In this document: positions 7,690 through 15,615 of the stretch, piece by piece
Position numbering within the stretch: the first letter of the stretch is position 1
Layout: every line of letters starts with the position of its first letter
Origin: MGML01 sp034416335
Lineage (GTDB): Bacteria > Chloroflexota > Dehalococcoidia > Dehalococcoidales > UBA2162
NCBI GenBank assembly: GCA_034416335.1
Contig: DAOULV010000010.1
Coordinates: forward strand, 186,001 to 250,000
Length of the DNA stretch: 64,000 bases
Reading direction: 5' to 3'
Translations under genes and position numbers: made by a program
The notes under the pieces: generated by a model
Told to the model about the DNA's origin: nothing
Databases searched by the model: none
Seen by the model: only the letters and a program-made list of their open reading frames with translations

Positions 7690-9072
7690 TTGGATGAGGA
7701 AGATAGTTCTGAGATAAGACAAACACAAACAGAAAGAGATTGGACCAAGGGAAGTATTATCGGCAGTTTGCTGGGATTGTCCTGGCCGATGATGATAACC
7801 CAGCTCGTCACCATGCTCGGCCCTACCATAGATATGATATGGATAGGTAAGCTGGGCAGCGCATCAATCGCCGGCGTCGGCATCTCCGGAATGGTCGTTA
7901 TGCTGATGAACACGGCGAGAATGGGTCTCCAGATGGGCACCAGAGCTTTAGTCGCCCGTTTCGTCGGTCAGGGAGACAAAGACCAGGCTAATCACGTAGC
8001 TCAGCAGACGTTCGTTATCAGCGTCGCTTTTGCAATTGTAATAGCTATCATCGGTATATTCCTCGCCGAGAAAATAATGCTGGTTTTCGGAGTCGAACCC
8101 GATGTCGTCTCCGAGGGCGCCGCCTATATGCGTATACAGCTTATAGGTATGATATCTATGTCTCTCCAGATGATGTCCCAGAGTATTATGCAGGCTTCTG
8201 GAGATGCCGTTACTCCAATGAAGATAGGTGTCGCCGGAAGATTACTGCACATCGGCCTCTGTCCCTTTCTGGTCTTCGGCTGGTGGATTTTCCCCAATAT
8301 GGGAGTCAGCGGTGCGGCAATGACCGGCGTTATATCACAGGGACTCGCCGGCCTGGTAGGACTCTGGTTCCTTTATACCGGCAGGACGCGTCTGAAACTT
8401 ACTTTCAAGCATTTCCGGTTTGACGGAGGGATGATATGGAGGATCGTCAAAATAGGTATCCCCGGAAGCATTAATGGCATGGGAAGGACTTCCGCCACCC
8501 TCCTGTTGACAATGTTCATCGTTCCTTTCGGTACCTACGCCGTAGCTGCTCAGTCGCTGATGGAACGGCTCGACCGATTTATACAGATGCCTGCAATGGC
8601 GCTGGGACAAACAGCCGGCGTGCTGGCAGGTCAAAATCTCGGAGCCGGGAAACCCGAACGCGCCGAGAAAACAGCCTGGCTTGCTGTCTGGCTTTTCACT
8701 GCCTTCATTACTGTCGTCAGTATCATCGTCTGGTTTTTTGCCGACAACATAATAATACTTTTCAACAACGAACCGGAGATGGTAGAAATCGGCAGCAATT
8801 TCCTCCATATAACTATCGTTACCTATATGACCTTCGGTCTCGTCATGGTACTGATGCAGTGCATCAATGGTGTTGGCGATACCATCACACCGATGATTGT
8901 CACTATTCTGACGATGGGCGGCATTATGCTGCCGCTGGCATATTTTCTACCCAAGATTACTGACCTCGATGTTTACGGAATCCGATGGGCGATGGTGATA
9001 GGCAACCTTACAAGAGGTTTAATTTACCTGATATACTTCAAGCTCGGCCGCTGGAAACAGAAGAGGATTTAA
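7690..9072 (+). CDS. MATE-family multidrug/Na+ or H+ antiporter
   Basis: A 460-residue integral membrane protein with about twelve hydrophobic segments in two pseudo-repeats. The first repeat opens ILSLSWPMMITQLVTMLGPTIDMIWIGKLG-like sequence (LGLSWPMMITQLV, DMIWIGKLGS), the second IVKIGIPGSINGMGRTSATLLL, and AGQNLGAGKPERAEKTAW is the typical MATE mid-protein signature. It exports organic cations or other compounds with an ion gradient. An in-frame TGA at 7678-7680 limits the N-terminus; the first usable start is TTG 7690, with AAGGAAA 13 bp upstream, so the start is less certain than the product. Confidence 0.92.
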   Translation: MDEEDSSEIRQTQTERDWTKGSIIGSLLGLSWPMMITQLVTMLGPTIDMIWIGKLGSASIAGVGISGMVVMLMNTARMGLQMGTRALVARFVGQGDKDQANHVAQQTFVISVAFAIVIAIIGIFLAEKIMLVFGVEPDVVSEGAAYMRIQLIGMISMSLQMMSQSIMQASGDAVTPMKIGVAGRLLHIGLCPFLVFGWWIFPNMGVSGAAMTGVISQGLAGLVGLWFLYTGRTRLKLTFKHFRFDGGMIWRIVKIGIPGSINGMGRTSATLLLTMFIVPFGTYAVAAQSLMERLDRFIQMPAMALGQTAGVLAGQNLGAGKPERAEKTAWLAVWLFTAFITVVSIIVWFFADNIIILFNNEPEMVEIGSNFLHITIVTYMTFGLVMVLMQCINGVGDTITPMIVTILTMGGIMLPLAYFLPKITDLDVYGIRWAMVIGNLTRGLIYLIYFKLGRWKQKRI

Positions 9073-9169
9073 ACTGTACAAAACTGGAAATCCATTCATT
9101 TCAGAGTCGAACTCTACCCTAAACAATGCTGTGTTTTGTTTAGATAACCATACGAAAACTATTAACATA

Positions 9170-9198
9170 TTGACAGAAATGTAGATAGATAGTATTAT
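9170..9198 (+). promoter_or_regulatory. Consensus sigma-70 promoter
   Basis: TTGACA (9170-9175), exactly 17 bp, then TATTAT (9193-9198). It faces right, but no plus-strand protein gene follows; the next gene (9306-9989) is on the other strand and convergent. The predicted start near 9205 falls at the 5' edge of a long self-complementary segment (9207-9304). Confidence 0.75.
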
Positions 9199-9204
9199 GC
9201 ATAC

Positions 9205-9304
9205 GTAAGGGAAGTGAAGTAAATCTTCGATTTGCGTGCCTTCTTTTAGAGACATAAGTTGTGTAGGAGGGTCACAACCGCTATCGAAGTAACACTTCTC
9301 TTTT
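9205..9304 (+). ncRNA. Candidate structured small RNA of about 100 nt
   Basis: Starting about 7 nt after a consensus promoter, the segment folds into a closed rod. AAGGGAAGTG (9207-9216) pairs with CACTTCTCTT (9293-9302, one G-U), CTTCGAT (9225-9231) pairs with ATCGAAG (9283-9289), and GTTGTG (9258-9263) with CACAAC (9273-9278) makes an apical hairpin whose loop shows TAGGAGGGT. TTTT at 9301-9304 could end transcription. I see no family match: it lacks the SRP RNA apical motif and is shorter than usual 6S RNA. The GGAGG loop suggests possible CsrA/RsmA or anti-SD contacts, which is speculative. Confidence 0.5.
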
Positions 9305-9305
9305 G

Positions 9306-9989
9306 CTATATAAGTGATTCATTCACACACAAAAGTTTGTCTGAGAATATTCTATAAAAAGTATCATCACCCGTGGTGATCTTCCGATATATACTCCAAC
9401 AGAAGAAGTCTACAGCTCTCAGTCCGTAAACTACTTTTGAGTTGGCTCCAACAAATTTTACATCTACAGTCATGTTATTCTCGAAAGCTTTTCCATAAAT
9501 TAATGTCTGTAAATATTGCTGAAAACTTTGATTAGGATGCGATTCTTTATTGCGTTCATCATATATCAAGAGGAATTTATACATACCATGAGTAAAAATC
9601 AATTCAGATATTAGTTGACCCGTAAAAAAATTGTACCCAATACCATAAGGTGTATTCCGAAAAGATTCATTTGTAATTTTACTTTTATTTATTGCTAGAT
9701 AGCTTATTTGAAGTGATCTGATTACATTAATCGCATTTAAATAATCAGTAATGGAATGTTCACCAAACTTCCTATTTCGATGAATATTCACGGCTTTAAT
9801 TTCTTCATCCTTATTCCATCCGCTATTAATCAAATTTGCCCCTGCTCTTTTTGTAATATTCTTTAGTCTTTTTAATTCTGCCTCCTCTATCGACAAAATA
9901 GTTATTAAAAAATAGTCATACGCCGTTTTAGGCGAAAAGCTACACTCGCCACTTTCATCTAAAAACAAATGAATCAACGGTAAATCCAC
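9306..9989 (-). CDS. DUF3800 domain protein
   Basis: A 227-residue protein from a GTG start (TGGAG about 9 nt upstream). It opens with LIHLFLDESGECSF, the (F/Y)xDESG motif that starts DUF3800 proteins, and ends with LRAVDFFCWSIYRKI, matching the second conserved acidic motif (ADF..W). The fold is RNase H-like by family prediction, and homologues are frequent in mobile and defence-associated regions; the activity is unproven. Base composition is clearly more AT-rich than the flanking metabolic genes, as is the next gene, suggesting a transferred pair. No partner nuclease or helicase lies beside it. Confidence 0.82.
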   Translation of the reverse strand: MDLPLIHLFLDESGECSFSPKTAYDYFLITILSIEEAELKRLKNITKRAGANLINSGWNKDEEIKAVNIHRNRKFGEHSITDYLNAINVIRSLQISYLAINKSKITNESFRNTPYGIGYNFFTGQLISELIFTHGMYKFLLIYDERNKESHPNQSFQQYLQTLIYGKAFENNMTVDVKFVGANSKVVYGLRAVDFFCWSIYRKITTGDDTFYRIFSDKLLCVNESLI

Positions 9990-10086
9990 TATTAATATTC
10001 TCCACTGTAGCTAAGGTATTTCCACTCTACGTTCATTACACAGTATAGGTAGTATATATCGAACTCTCATTGAAACATAAAGGAAT

Positions 10087-10569
10087 TTATTTTATCCTAT
10101 CGTGATATATCAATCGACTCTTCGGCCAACTTTCGCATATTGCTAAATTCTTCGCTCTTTTCGCCCAATCACCAAAAGCTGGTAACAAACCAACATAAGA
10201 ATTTGCTACTTCAGAAATTAATACTCCTGGGATAATAAATAGTGGACGTATTATTATTATTTTTTCCCACAAATAATCAGTAGCCAGTATTACATATAAA
10301 AGGATTAACCATATCAGAGTAAAAGGAAAGAGTAAAATCGAGGGAATACAGCCTAGTATTGAAGTAGTTAATAGTTGTAGTAATACGAGTGGTGATAATG
10401 GAACAAATATAATTTTATGAAGGATTATTGTAGGCTTATCAAAAATACTTGTTGGAGGATGTATCCGAGCGGAGTTAACTAAATGATTGACGTAATCGCC
10501 TACATTACGTTGATTAATTTCTTTACCAAGGAATCTTCTTCTCATAGTAAAACTTAACTTCAAAACCAA
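10087..10569 (-). CDS. Small AT-rich membrane protein, unrecognised
   Basis: A protein of 152-160 residues that I do not recognise. From about residue 45 it has two or three hydrophobic segments (KIIFVPLSPLVLLQLL, ILGCIPSILLFPFTLIWLIL, IIIRPLFIIPGVLI) with a basic N-terminus (MRRRFLGKEINQR) and a basic tail. The frame opens at TTG 10569, but ATG 10545 is equally possible; neither has a convincing ribosome-binding site. It shares strand and AT-rich composition with the DUF3800 gene 97 bp downstream, so both may belong to one acquired segment. Confidence 0.5.
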   Translation of the reverse strand: MVLKLSFTMRRRFLGKEINQRNVGDYVNHLVNSARIHPPTSIFDKPTIILHKIIFVPLSPLVLLQLLTTSILGCIPSILLFPFTLIWLILLYVILATDYLWEKIIIIRPLFIIPGVLISEVANSYVGLLPAFGDWAKRAKNLAICESWPKSRLIYHDRIK

Positions 10570-10895
10570 GCCTTTTCAGATACACAGATTATACATCCTT
10601 TCTCACACGTGAACAATAGATAATCATTTTCCAGAGAAATATTCCACTCCTAGTAATTGAATTAATCAAGCCAAGCACTACCGTCCGCACGACCAGGACA
10701 CCGTTTAATTGAGTCAACACGCTGTGAATTTTCTAGTTGACTTATTGTCAGTGTAAATATAGACTTATGCTCAGTCAGATGTTCCTGCACTCTATGAGTA
10801 TTTCCGTCAGGTAAGCTGCATGACGAAGCTCGTAAAGCAGCATCTCACTGAGATATCACAAATACCGCAAAATAATTACACCGGGAGGTATGATT
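10570..10895 (+). promoter_or_regulatory. 326-bp leader of the acyl-CoA dehydrogenase genes with a putative promoter
   Basis: No gene is evident here. A candidate promoter is TTGACT (10737-10742), 17 bp, TAGACT (10760-10765), about 130 bp before the first acyl-CoA dehydrogenase; the -10 is weak. GGGAGG (10883-10888) is the ribosome-binding site for the ATG at 10896. The upstream part serves the divergent small membrane protein gene; I find no clear promoter for it. Confidence 0.4.
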
Positions 10896-12179
10896 ATGGA
10901 TTTCACACCTGATGAATATACCCCGGAACAGGAAGAATTTGCCAGGGAAGTCAACAAATGGCTGGATGAGAACGTCCCCGAAGGGATGGAATACCCCAGG
11001 GACCCTCTTAACGTAACCCAGGAGCAGTTCCGGAAAAGGCGCGAACTCGCCCGAAGAGCCGCCGCGAAGGGATACCTCTATCCTACCTACCCCGTCAAAT
11101 ACGGCGGTGGCGGCTACACCCGATCCCAGGCCGCCGTAATAAGACGCGAGACAGCCAGAAGACACGTACAGCTTATGGGCTTTCACAGTGCCGGCTCGAC
11201 GATGGGTATACCGGCGATTCTGGCCTGCGGGACCGAAGAACAGAAGGAGCGGCTCCTTTCTTTGATTATGAAGGACGGTGCTCTTACCTGGGAGCTGTTT
11301 ACGGAACCGGAAGCCGGTTCGGATGAAGCCAACCAGCAGACAAATGCCCTGCGTTCCAGGCGCGAGGGTGAATATTTCATCGTCAACGGCGGTAAAATAT
11401 TCGTAGGCGGAATCTATCCTCCGCCCGACAATTTCCTGCTGCTGACCCGCAGCGACACTAAAGCCCCCAGGCATGAAAACCTTTCCATGTTTCTCACCCC
11501 GGCTGACCTGCCGGGTGTATCCATCGTCCCTCTTGACCTGTTTGTCCCGGGGCCTTTCGGTACCGCCAGCGGTCCTTCATCTGCCGGTGCCGACGGGATA
11601 AAATACCAGGTATTTTTCGATGATGTAAAGATTCACGAAGACTACTTAATCGGGAAAGAAGGAGACGGATGGAGAGTAGCTAACGCCGCGCTTGAAGTGG
11701 AGCACGGCGGTATCGGTGCCGCCGAAACCGGTGCCGGTGAACCCGGTTCCGGTGAACGCAGAGGTCCCCAGTTCTGGGGTTCCTCGCAGAGTTACATCGT
11801 CCGGAAATTTATGGACCAGTGCAGGAACAATCCGGTTATTGCCAATCGAATAAAGGAAAATCCCCTCCTGCTGGAGAGTGTAATCAACGTTTACATCGAA
11901 GCCGAAAAAGAACGACTGTTCGGACTGAGAAACGCCGGCGGCATGGGAGGCATGTCCGGCGGGACTCACGCCCAGCTCTTTTCCAAGAAGTTTTCCATAA
12001 CGCTAACCAATGAAATAGCGAAAGTACTCGGTCCCTGCGGTCTTACCAGTGATGAGAAAGCAGGAGTTGAAGACAGTCTCTTTGAAGTTGCCCAGCGCGG
12101 CGCCCTGTGCCTGGCACCTCTGGGCACTCCCGAAGTACTCAGGATAGTTATTTCAAGGGCTCTCGCCATAGGAAGATAG
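10896..12179 (+). CDS. Acyl-CoA dehydrogenase (FadE-like), first of a pair
   Basis: A 427-residue flavoprotein. The N-terminal helical domain has YTPEQEEFAREVNKWL, the middle has LTWELFTEPEAGSDEANQQT (the usual TEPxAGSD flavin/substrate motif) and FIVNGGKIFVGG, and the C-terminus ends GTPEVLRIVISRALAIGR, matching the family's GTxExxR..I signature. A Gly/Glu-rich insertion (about residues 268-285, AETGAGEPGSGERRG) is unusual. Of two ATGs (10890, 10896), GGGAGG is properly spaced only for 10896. The next gene, 40 bp on, is a second acyl-CoA dehydrogenase. Paired divergent acyl-CoA dehydrogenases often form heteromers, for example on steroid or alicyclic CoA substrates, so a heteromeric enzyme is plausible here. 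Confidence 0.9.
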   Translation: MDFTPDEYTPEQEEFAREVNKWLDENVPEGMEYPRDPLNVTQEQFRKRRELARRAAAKGYLYPTYPVKYGGGGYTRSQAAVIRRETARRHVQLMGFHSAGSTMGIPAILACGTEEQKERLLSLIMKDGALTWELFTEPEAGSDEANQQTNALRSRREGEYFIVNGGKIFVGGIYPPPDNFLLLTRSDTKAPRHENLSMFLTPADLPGVSIVPLDLFVPGPFGTASGPSSAGADGIKYQVFFDDVKIHEDYLIGKEGDGWRVANAALEVEHGGIGAAETGAGEPGSGERRGPQFWGSSQSYIVRKFMDQCRNNPVIANRIKENPLLLESVINVYIEAEKERLFGLRNAGGMGGMSGGTHAQLFSKKFSITLTNEIAKVLGPCGLTSDEKAGVEDSLFEVAQRGALCLAPLGTPEVLRIVISRALAIGR

Positions 12180-12219
12180 ATATTAAACACGCAAAATATC
12201 AGCATTTCGGAGGAATACA

Positions 12220-13359
12220 ATGGCTTTAAACCTTCGTCTTAATGAAAGCGAACAGATAATAAGAAAATCAGCCCTGGATTTTCTGAAACGCGATGCCCCG
12301 AAAGAGGTAGTCCAGGTGTTACAGGAAACTGATACCGGTTACACGGAGGAACTCTGGAAAAAGGTAGTCGATATGGGCTGGATGGGGATAATCATCCCCG
12401 AAGAATACGGCGGGACCGGCAGCACTCTTACCAGTGCCGGTGTTCTGTTCGAAGCTCTCGGTACCGGGCCACTCCCCGGACCGTACTTTTCATCCGGAAT
12501 ACTGGGGACGCTTATCATACTTGAATCAGCTTCGGAAGCACAGAAACAGAGTATCCTACCGGAAGTCGCCGATGGCAGAATTATCCTGGCTCTGGCGCAG
12601 ACCGAGGACTCGTACAGCTGGGAACCTTTAGGCATACAGACAGCGGCACAGGCGAAAAACGGCGACTATATTATCAACGGCACGAAACTCTTTGTGATGG
12701 ATGCCGAAGCTGCAACTCACCTGATAGTTGTCGCCCGTACCGGAAAAGAAACCGACCCGTCTAAAGGCATTACCCTGTTCCTTGTAGACAAAAATACGCC
12801 GGGAATATCCGTCCGGCGACTTCCCGGTTTCATGTCTGACAGGTCATTCGAGGTTAAGCTGGACTCGGTAAAAGTGCCTAAATCGGCAGTCCTGGGAACG
12901 GTAGGAGAAGGCTGGGCTCCTCTCACGAGAGGAATCGATAAATCGATCCCCATATTCTGCGCCTACAAGGCAGGCGCCTGCCGGGCACTGTTCGATGCCA
13001 CCATGGACTACAGCCGGACCAGAATCCAGTTCGGTCAGCCTATCGGTCGATTCCAGAGGGTCCAGGACCTGATAATAGAAATGATAGACCATATGGACGC
13101 CGCCAAATGGAGCAGCTACGAATGTCTCTGGAAGCTCGATAACGACAAACCGGCACAGGAGAGTATCCACCTGGCGAAAGCGATATCCAGCGAAGCCTAC
13201 TGGCAGGTATGTACGCTGGCGATTAAAGTCTTCAGCGGTATCAGCTACTCCCGCGAACACTATGTTAGCTTCCACGTGAAAGCATCCCGCGGTCTGTACA
13301 ACTTCCTGGGGGATCCCGCTTATCACCGGCAAAAACTGGTCGAGCTTGTCCTCGCCTGA
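12220..13359 (+). CDS. Acyl-CoA dehydrogenase, second of a pair
   Basis: A 379-residue acyl-CoA dehydrogenase. The N-terminus has ELWKKVVDMGWMGIIIPEEYGG, the flavin-binding region has ALAQTEDSYSWEP in place of a clean TEPxAGSD, and the C-terminal four-helix domain includes RIQFGQPIGRFQRVQDLI. The region where the catalytic Glu usually sits (YEGTxEI) reads YNFLGDPAYHRQKL instead. It may therefore be a non-catalytic or differently arranged partner of the upstream enzyme, as in heteromeric FadE pairs. CGGAGG lies 8 nt before the ATG, and a strong terminator follows 21 bp after the stop, ending the two-gene unit. Confidence 0.9.
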   Translation: MALNLRLNESEQIIRKSALDFLKRDAPKEVVQVLQETDTGYTEELWKKVVDMGWMGIIIPEEYGGTGSTLTSAGVLFEALGTGPLPGPYFSSGILGTLIILESASEAQKQSILPEVADGRIILALAQTEDSYSWEPLGIQTAAQAKNGDYIINGTKLFVMDAEAATHLIVVARTGKETDPSKGITLFLVDKNTPGISVRRLPGFMSDRSFEVKLDSVKVPKSAVLGTVGEGWAPLTRGIDKSIPIFCAYKAGACRALFDATMDYSRTRIQFGQPIGRFQRVQDLIIEMIDHMDAAKWSSYECLWKLDNDKPAQESIHLAKAISSEAYWQVCTLAIKVFSGISYSREHYVSFHVKASRGLYNFLGDPAYHRQKLVELVLA

Positions 13360-13380
13360 TATCAATCCCTGATATGTAAA

Positions 13381-13410
13381 AGCTCTTTTCTCAGAGAAAA
13401 GAGCTTTTTT
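13381..13410 (+). terminator. Rho-independent terminator of the acyl-CoA dehydrogenase pair
   Basis: AGCTCTTTTC (13381-13390), loop TCAGA, GAAAAGAGCT (13396-13405), then TTTTT. It is perfectly paired and placed 21 bp after the second dehydrogenase stop. The preceding A-run would also let it work for the convergent gene. Confidence 0.92.
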
Positions 13411-13437
13411 CGAATAGATTTCTCAGGTGGAGCCTGT

Positions 13438-14379
13438 TTACTCCTGCACCAGTTTTATCAGGACGTCCCCGCCTTTTTCACGCGTATCGAATACGGCGAA
13501 GGCTCCACTGTCTTTCAGCCTGGCGCTGAAGATACAGTTTACGCCTTTATCGACCAGCATTGCCTTTTCTTTTTCCAGGTCTTTCACGGCGAAGGTGATG
13601 TCTATTATGCCCTCGCCTCTTCGGTACAGTGTCTCCCTGTAAATAAAATTGGATTCCACGGGTTGAATAAAATACAGCATAAGCCTGTCACCGACCTTAC
13701 CTGTCCTCGTCCTGGCCTTAATCTCTCCTATGGGCGGTTTTCCGTATATCTGTACGTCGGACATCTTGCCTGTATCGAACGTATTTTCCGACTCAAAATC
13801 GGCAATCTCCCAGTACTGATAATGTTCGACCACCCTGTCCAGGTCCTGGACTATCGCCGTATGACCGAGGAATTTCCAGTCGACTATCCCCGCTCCGGCT
13901 TTTCTTTCTTTCATCTCCTCTGTCATCGGCGAACGGAACGATAGAAAGATGTACCCGTGTCCTCGGGTATCCAGGTAGTCTTCGAGGCGTTCGCCGTTCA
14001 GGTGGAAGTCCTGGACTATACGCAGTCCTTTCTTTACCAGCTTATCCGTTTCACCGTCGATATCGGGTACGCTCATGCAGAAATGATTGACTCCTTCGCG
14101 GTAAGACAGCATTTCCCCGTAGGGAATCCTGTCCGGTGCGTGCAGTATTTCGAACTCCAGGTCGCCGATATATATCAGGTACAGGAAAGGGTCGCCCTCC
14201 GGCACGGACATGTCGGGCACAACATCGAACTCGATTGTCTCAGCCTTGTCTTCCGGATTCCATGCCGGTCCCGTCCGGGGAAGGTCTGAAGCGATACCCA
14301 ATCCCTTGTAGTATGCAATAGTCCCGTTAAAATCTTTGGTAAATATTCCCGAGTGATTGAATTCCCAGCCGCTGTTCAT
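13438..14379 (-). CDS. Two-domain glyoxalase/VOC-fold protein
   Basis: A 313-residue protein with two vicinal-oxygen-chelate domains. The first opens FNHSGIFTKDFNGTIAYYKGLG and contains GVNHFCMSVPDIDGETDKLV; the second opens FLGHTAIVQDLDRVVEHYQYWE and ends DVLIKLVQE. The H and E residues typical of VOC metal sites are in place (FNHSG, FLGHTA, LEFEILH). The family includes dioxygenases, epimerases such as methylmalonyl-CoA epimerase and isomerases; no substrate can be read here. A GTG 11 codons upstream is also open, but the ATG at 14379 begins the conserved domain and follows GAGAAG. It is convergent with the acyl-CoA dehydrogenase pair. Confidence 0.8.
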   Translation of the reverse strand: MNSGWEFNHSGIFTKDFNGTIAYYKGLGIASDLPRTGPAWNPEDKAETIEFDVVPDMSVPEGDPFLYLIYIGDLEFEILHAPDRIPYGEMLSYREGVNHFCMSVPDIDGETDKLVKKGLRIVQDFHLNGERLEDYLDTRGHGYIFLSFRSPMTEEMKERKAGAGIVDWKFLGHTAIVQDLDRVVEHYQYWEIADFESENTFDTGKMSDVQIYGKPPIGEIKARTRTGKVGDRLMLYFIQPVESNFIYRETLYRRGEGIIDITFAVKDLEKEKAMLVDKGVNCIFSARLKDSGAFAVFDTREKGGDVLIKLVQE

Positions 14380-14589
14380 ACTCTTCTCTCTTTCTTCGCA
14401 GTCCGCATTCACAAACTGCAGTTTTCTTTGCTGCTACATAATCCCGGATAAAAACAAGACCGGATATCATACCGATTAATTGATAAATATCCCGGACTTC
14501 GAAGCATTTTACCCCCTCTGTTTTGTGTATCGCAACCTTTTCTAAGGTACGTGGTCACCGGCTGTTAAATTATATGACCTGTAGATTTA

Positions 14590-15615
14590 TCACTTTCCTG
14601 ACATGGCAATCCTGTAAAATACCATCCCGAGAGGTACCGGAATAAGTGCGAAAATAATAAAGGCAATGTACCCGGTACCCGGCGCGCCTGAAGCTAGTTT
14701 CGTAATAAGGTCTATAGGCGAAGGACTAAGGAAATAGGAAGCTGCACCGATCCCGATTAATATCATCGAATAGGTAAACTGCGAACGCTGCCTGTCTTTG
14801 AAGAGAATGCCGATAATCGCTGCCCCCAGTGATATATTCACTGCATAACTTATCGCCAGCAGCAGTACCAGAGGCAATTTTTCGATTACAACACCATTCC
14901 ATGTCATAAGGCCCGACCATACGCATACCTGGATAACGGCAGTTATCACCGCAGCGGTTATTTTCGAAAGGAATACCTGTCCTGCCGAGACTGGTGCGGA
15001 AAGTAGCGTCTCTATCGTGCTATTCTCATATTCTTCCGATATCGAATCTATCACCATGCTGCCGGCAACCAGTGCCGGAAACAGCATTAATATCGGTATA
15101 AGGACTGTATAGGTGAATTCAAAAGGCGAAAAAGGTCGGTTGTTGAGCCCGGCATAGTGGATCGTCACTCCGTTTTCTTCCCTCAGGTAGTCTTCGTATC
15201 TTCTCAGTGGTTTATCCAGGGCAATCTGGGCCGATGTCTTCTTTGCTTCCAGTTTCGGCAGATACATCGTCATAACGACCGTGCTGGTTTGTATCTTCGG
15301 CAGTATAAGAATCACGTCGATATTACCCGCGGTGAATTCTTCTTCAGCATCCGCCAGTGAAGTGTATCCGCTTATTGAGATATCACTCTCCCGGATGTAT
15401 TCGACCAGTTGGCTTTCCCCGTTGCTGACAAAGCCCACGTCTATTCCTCCTGCTGTCAATCTGGAAAAGTCCGGGTCGTAGAAGGCCATAACACCCTCTA
15501 ATATAGCTGTGGAAAGAAGCGCAATAATCAGCTGGACGAAAACTGCCAGCAGAATCGTCTTTTCCTTCGTTATTACTTTCAGTTCCCTCTTCAGCAGGGC
15601 GCGGAATTCCTTCAT
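14590..15615 (-). CDS. ABC-2 type exporter permease
   Basis: A 341-residue permease of the NatB/YhaP-like class. It has a single N-terminal membrane segment (TILLAVFVQLIIALLSTAIL), a large extracytoplasmic region of about 130 residues, then five hydrophobic segments, with SEEYENSTIETLLSAPVSAGQVFLSK as the cytoplasmic coupling element typical of ABC-2 permeases. Its start overlaps the stop of the upstream permease gene (ATGA), so the two are translationally coupled. Together with the divergent ATPase at 17407 it should form an exporter of sodium, peptide or antibiotic type; cargo unknown. Confidence 0.88.
   Translation of the reverse strand: MKEFRALLKRELKVITKEKTILLAVFVQLIIALLSTAILEGVMAFYDPDFSRLTAGGIDVGFVSNGESQLVEYIRESDISISGYTSLADAEEEFTAGNIDVILILPKIQTSTVVMTMYLPKLEAKKTSAQIALDKPLRRYEDYLREENGVTIHYAGLNNRPFSPFEFTYTVLIPILMLFPALVAGSMVIDSISEEYENSTIETLLSAPVSAGQVFLSKITAAVITAVIQVCVWSGLMTWNGVVIEKLPLVLLLAISYAVNISLGAAIIGILFKDRQRSQFTYSMILIGIGAASYFLSPSPIDLITKLASGAPGTGYIAFIIFALIPVPLGMVFYRIAMSGK

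Noticed and set aside
9019..9255. 78-codon minus-strand frame with a hydrophobic stretch
   Set aside because: It overlaps the end of the MATE gene and the promoter/RNA region, has no ribosome-binding site and no recognisable family.
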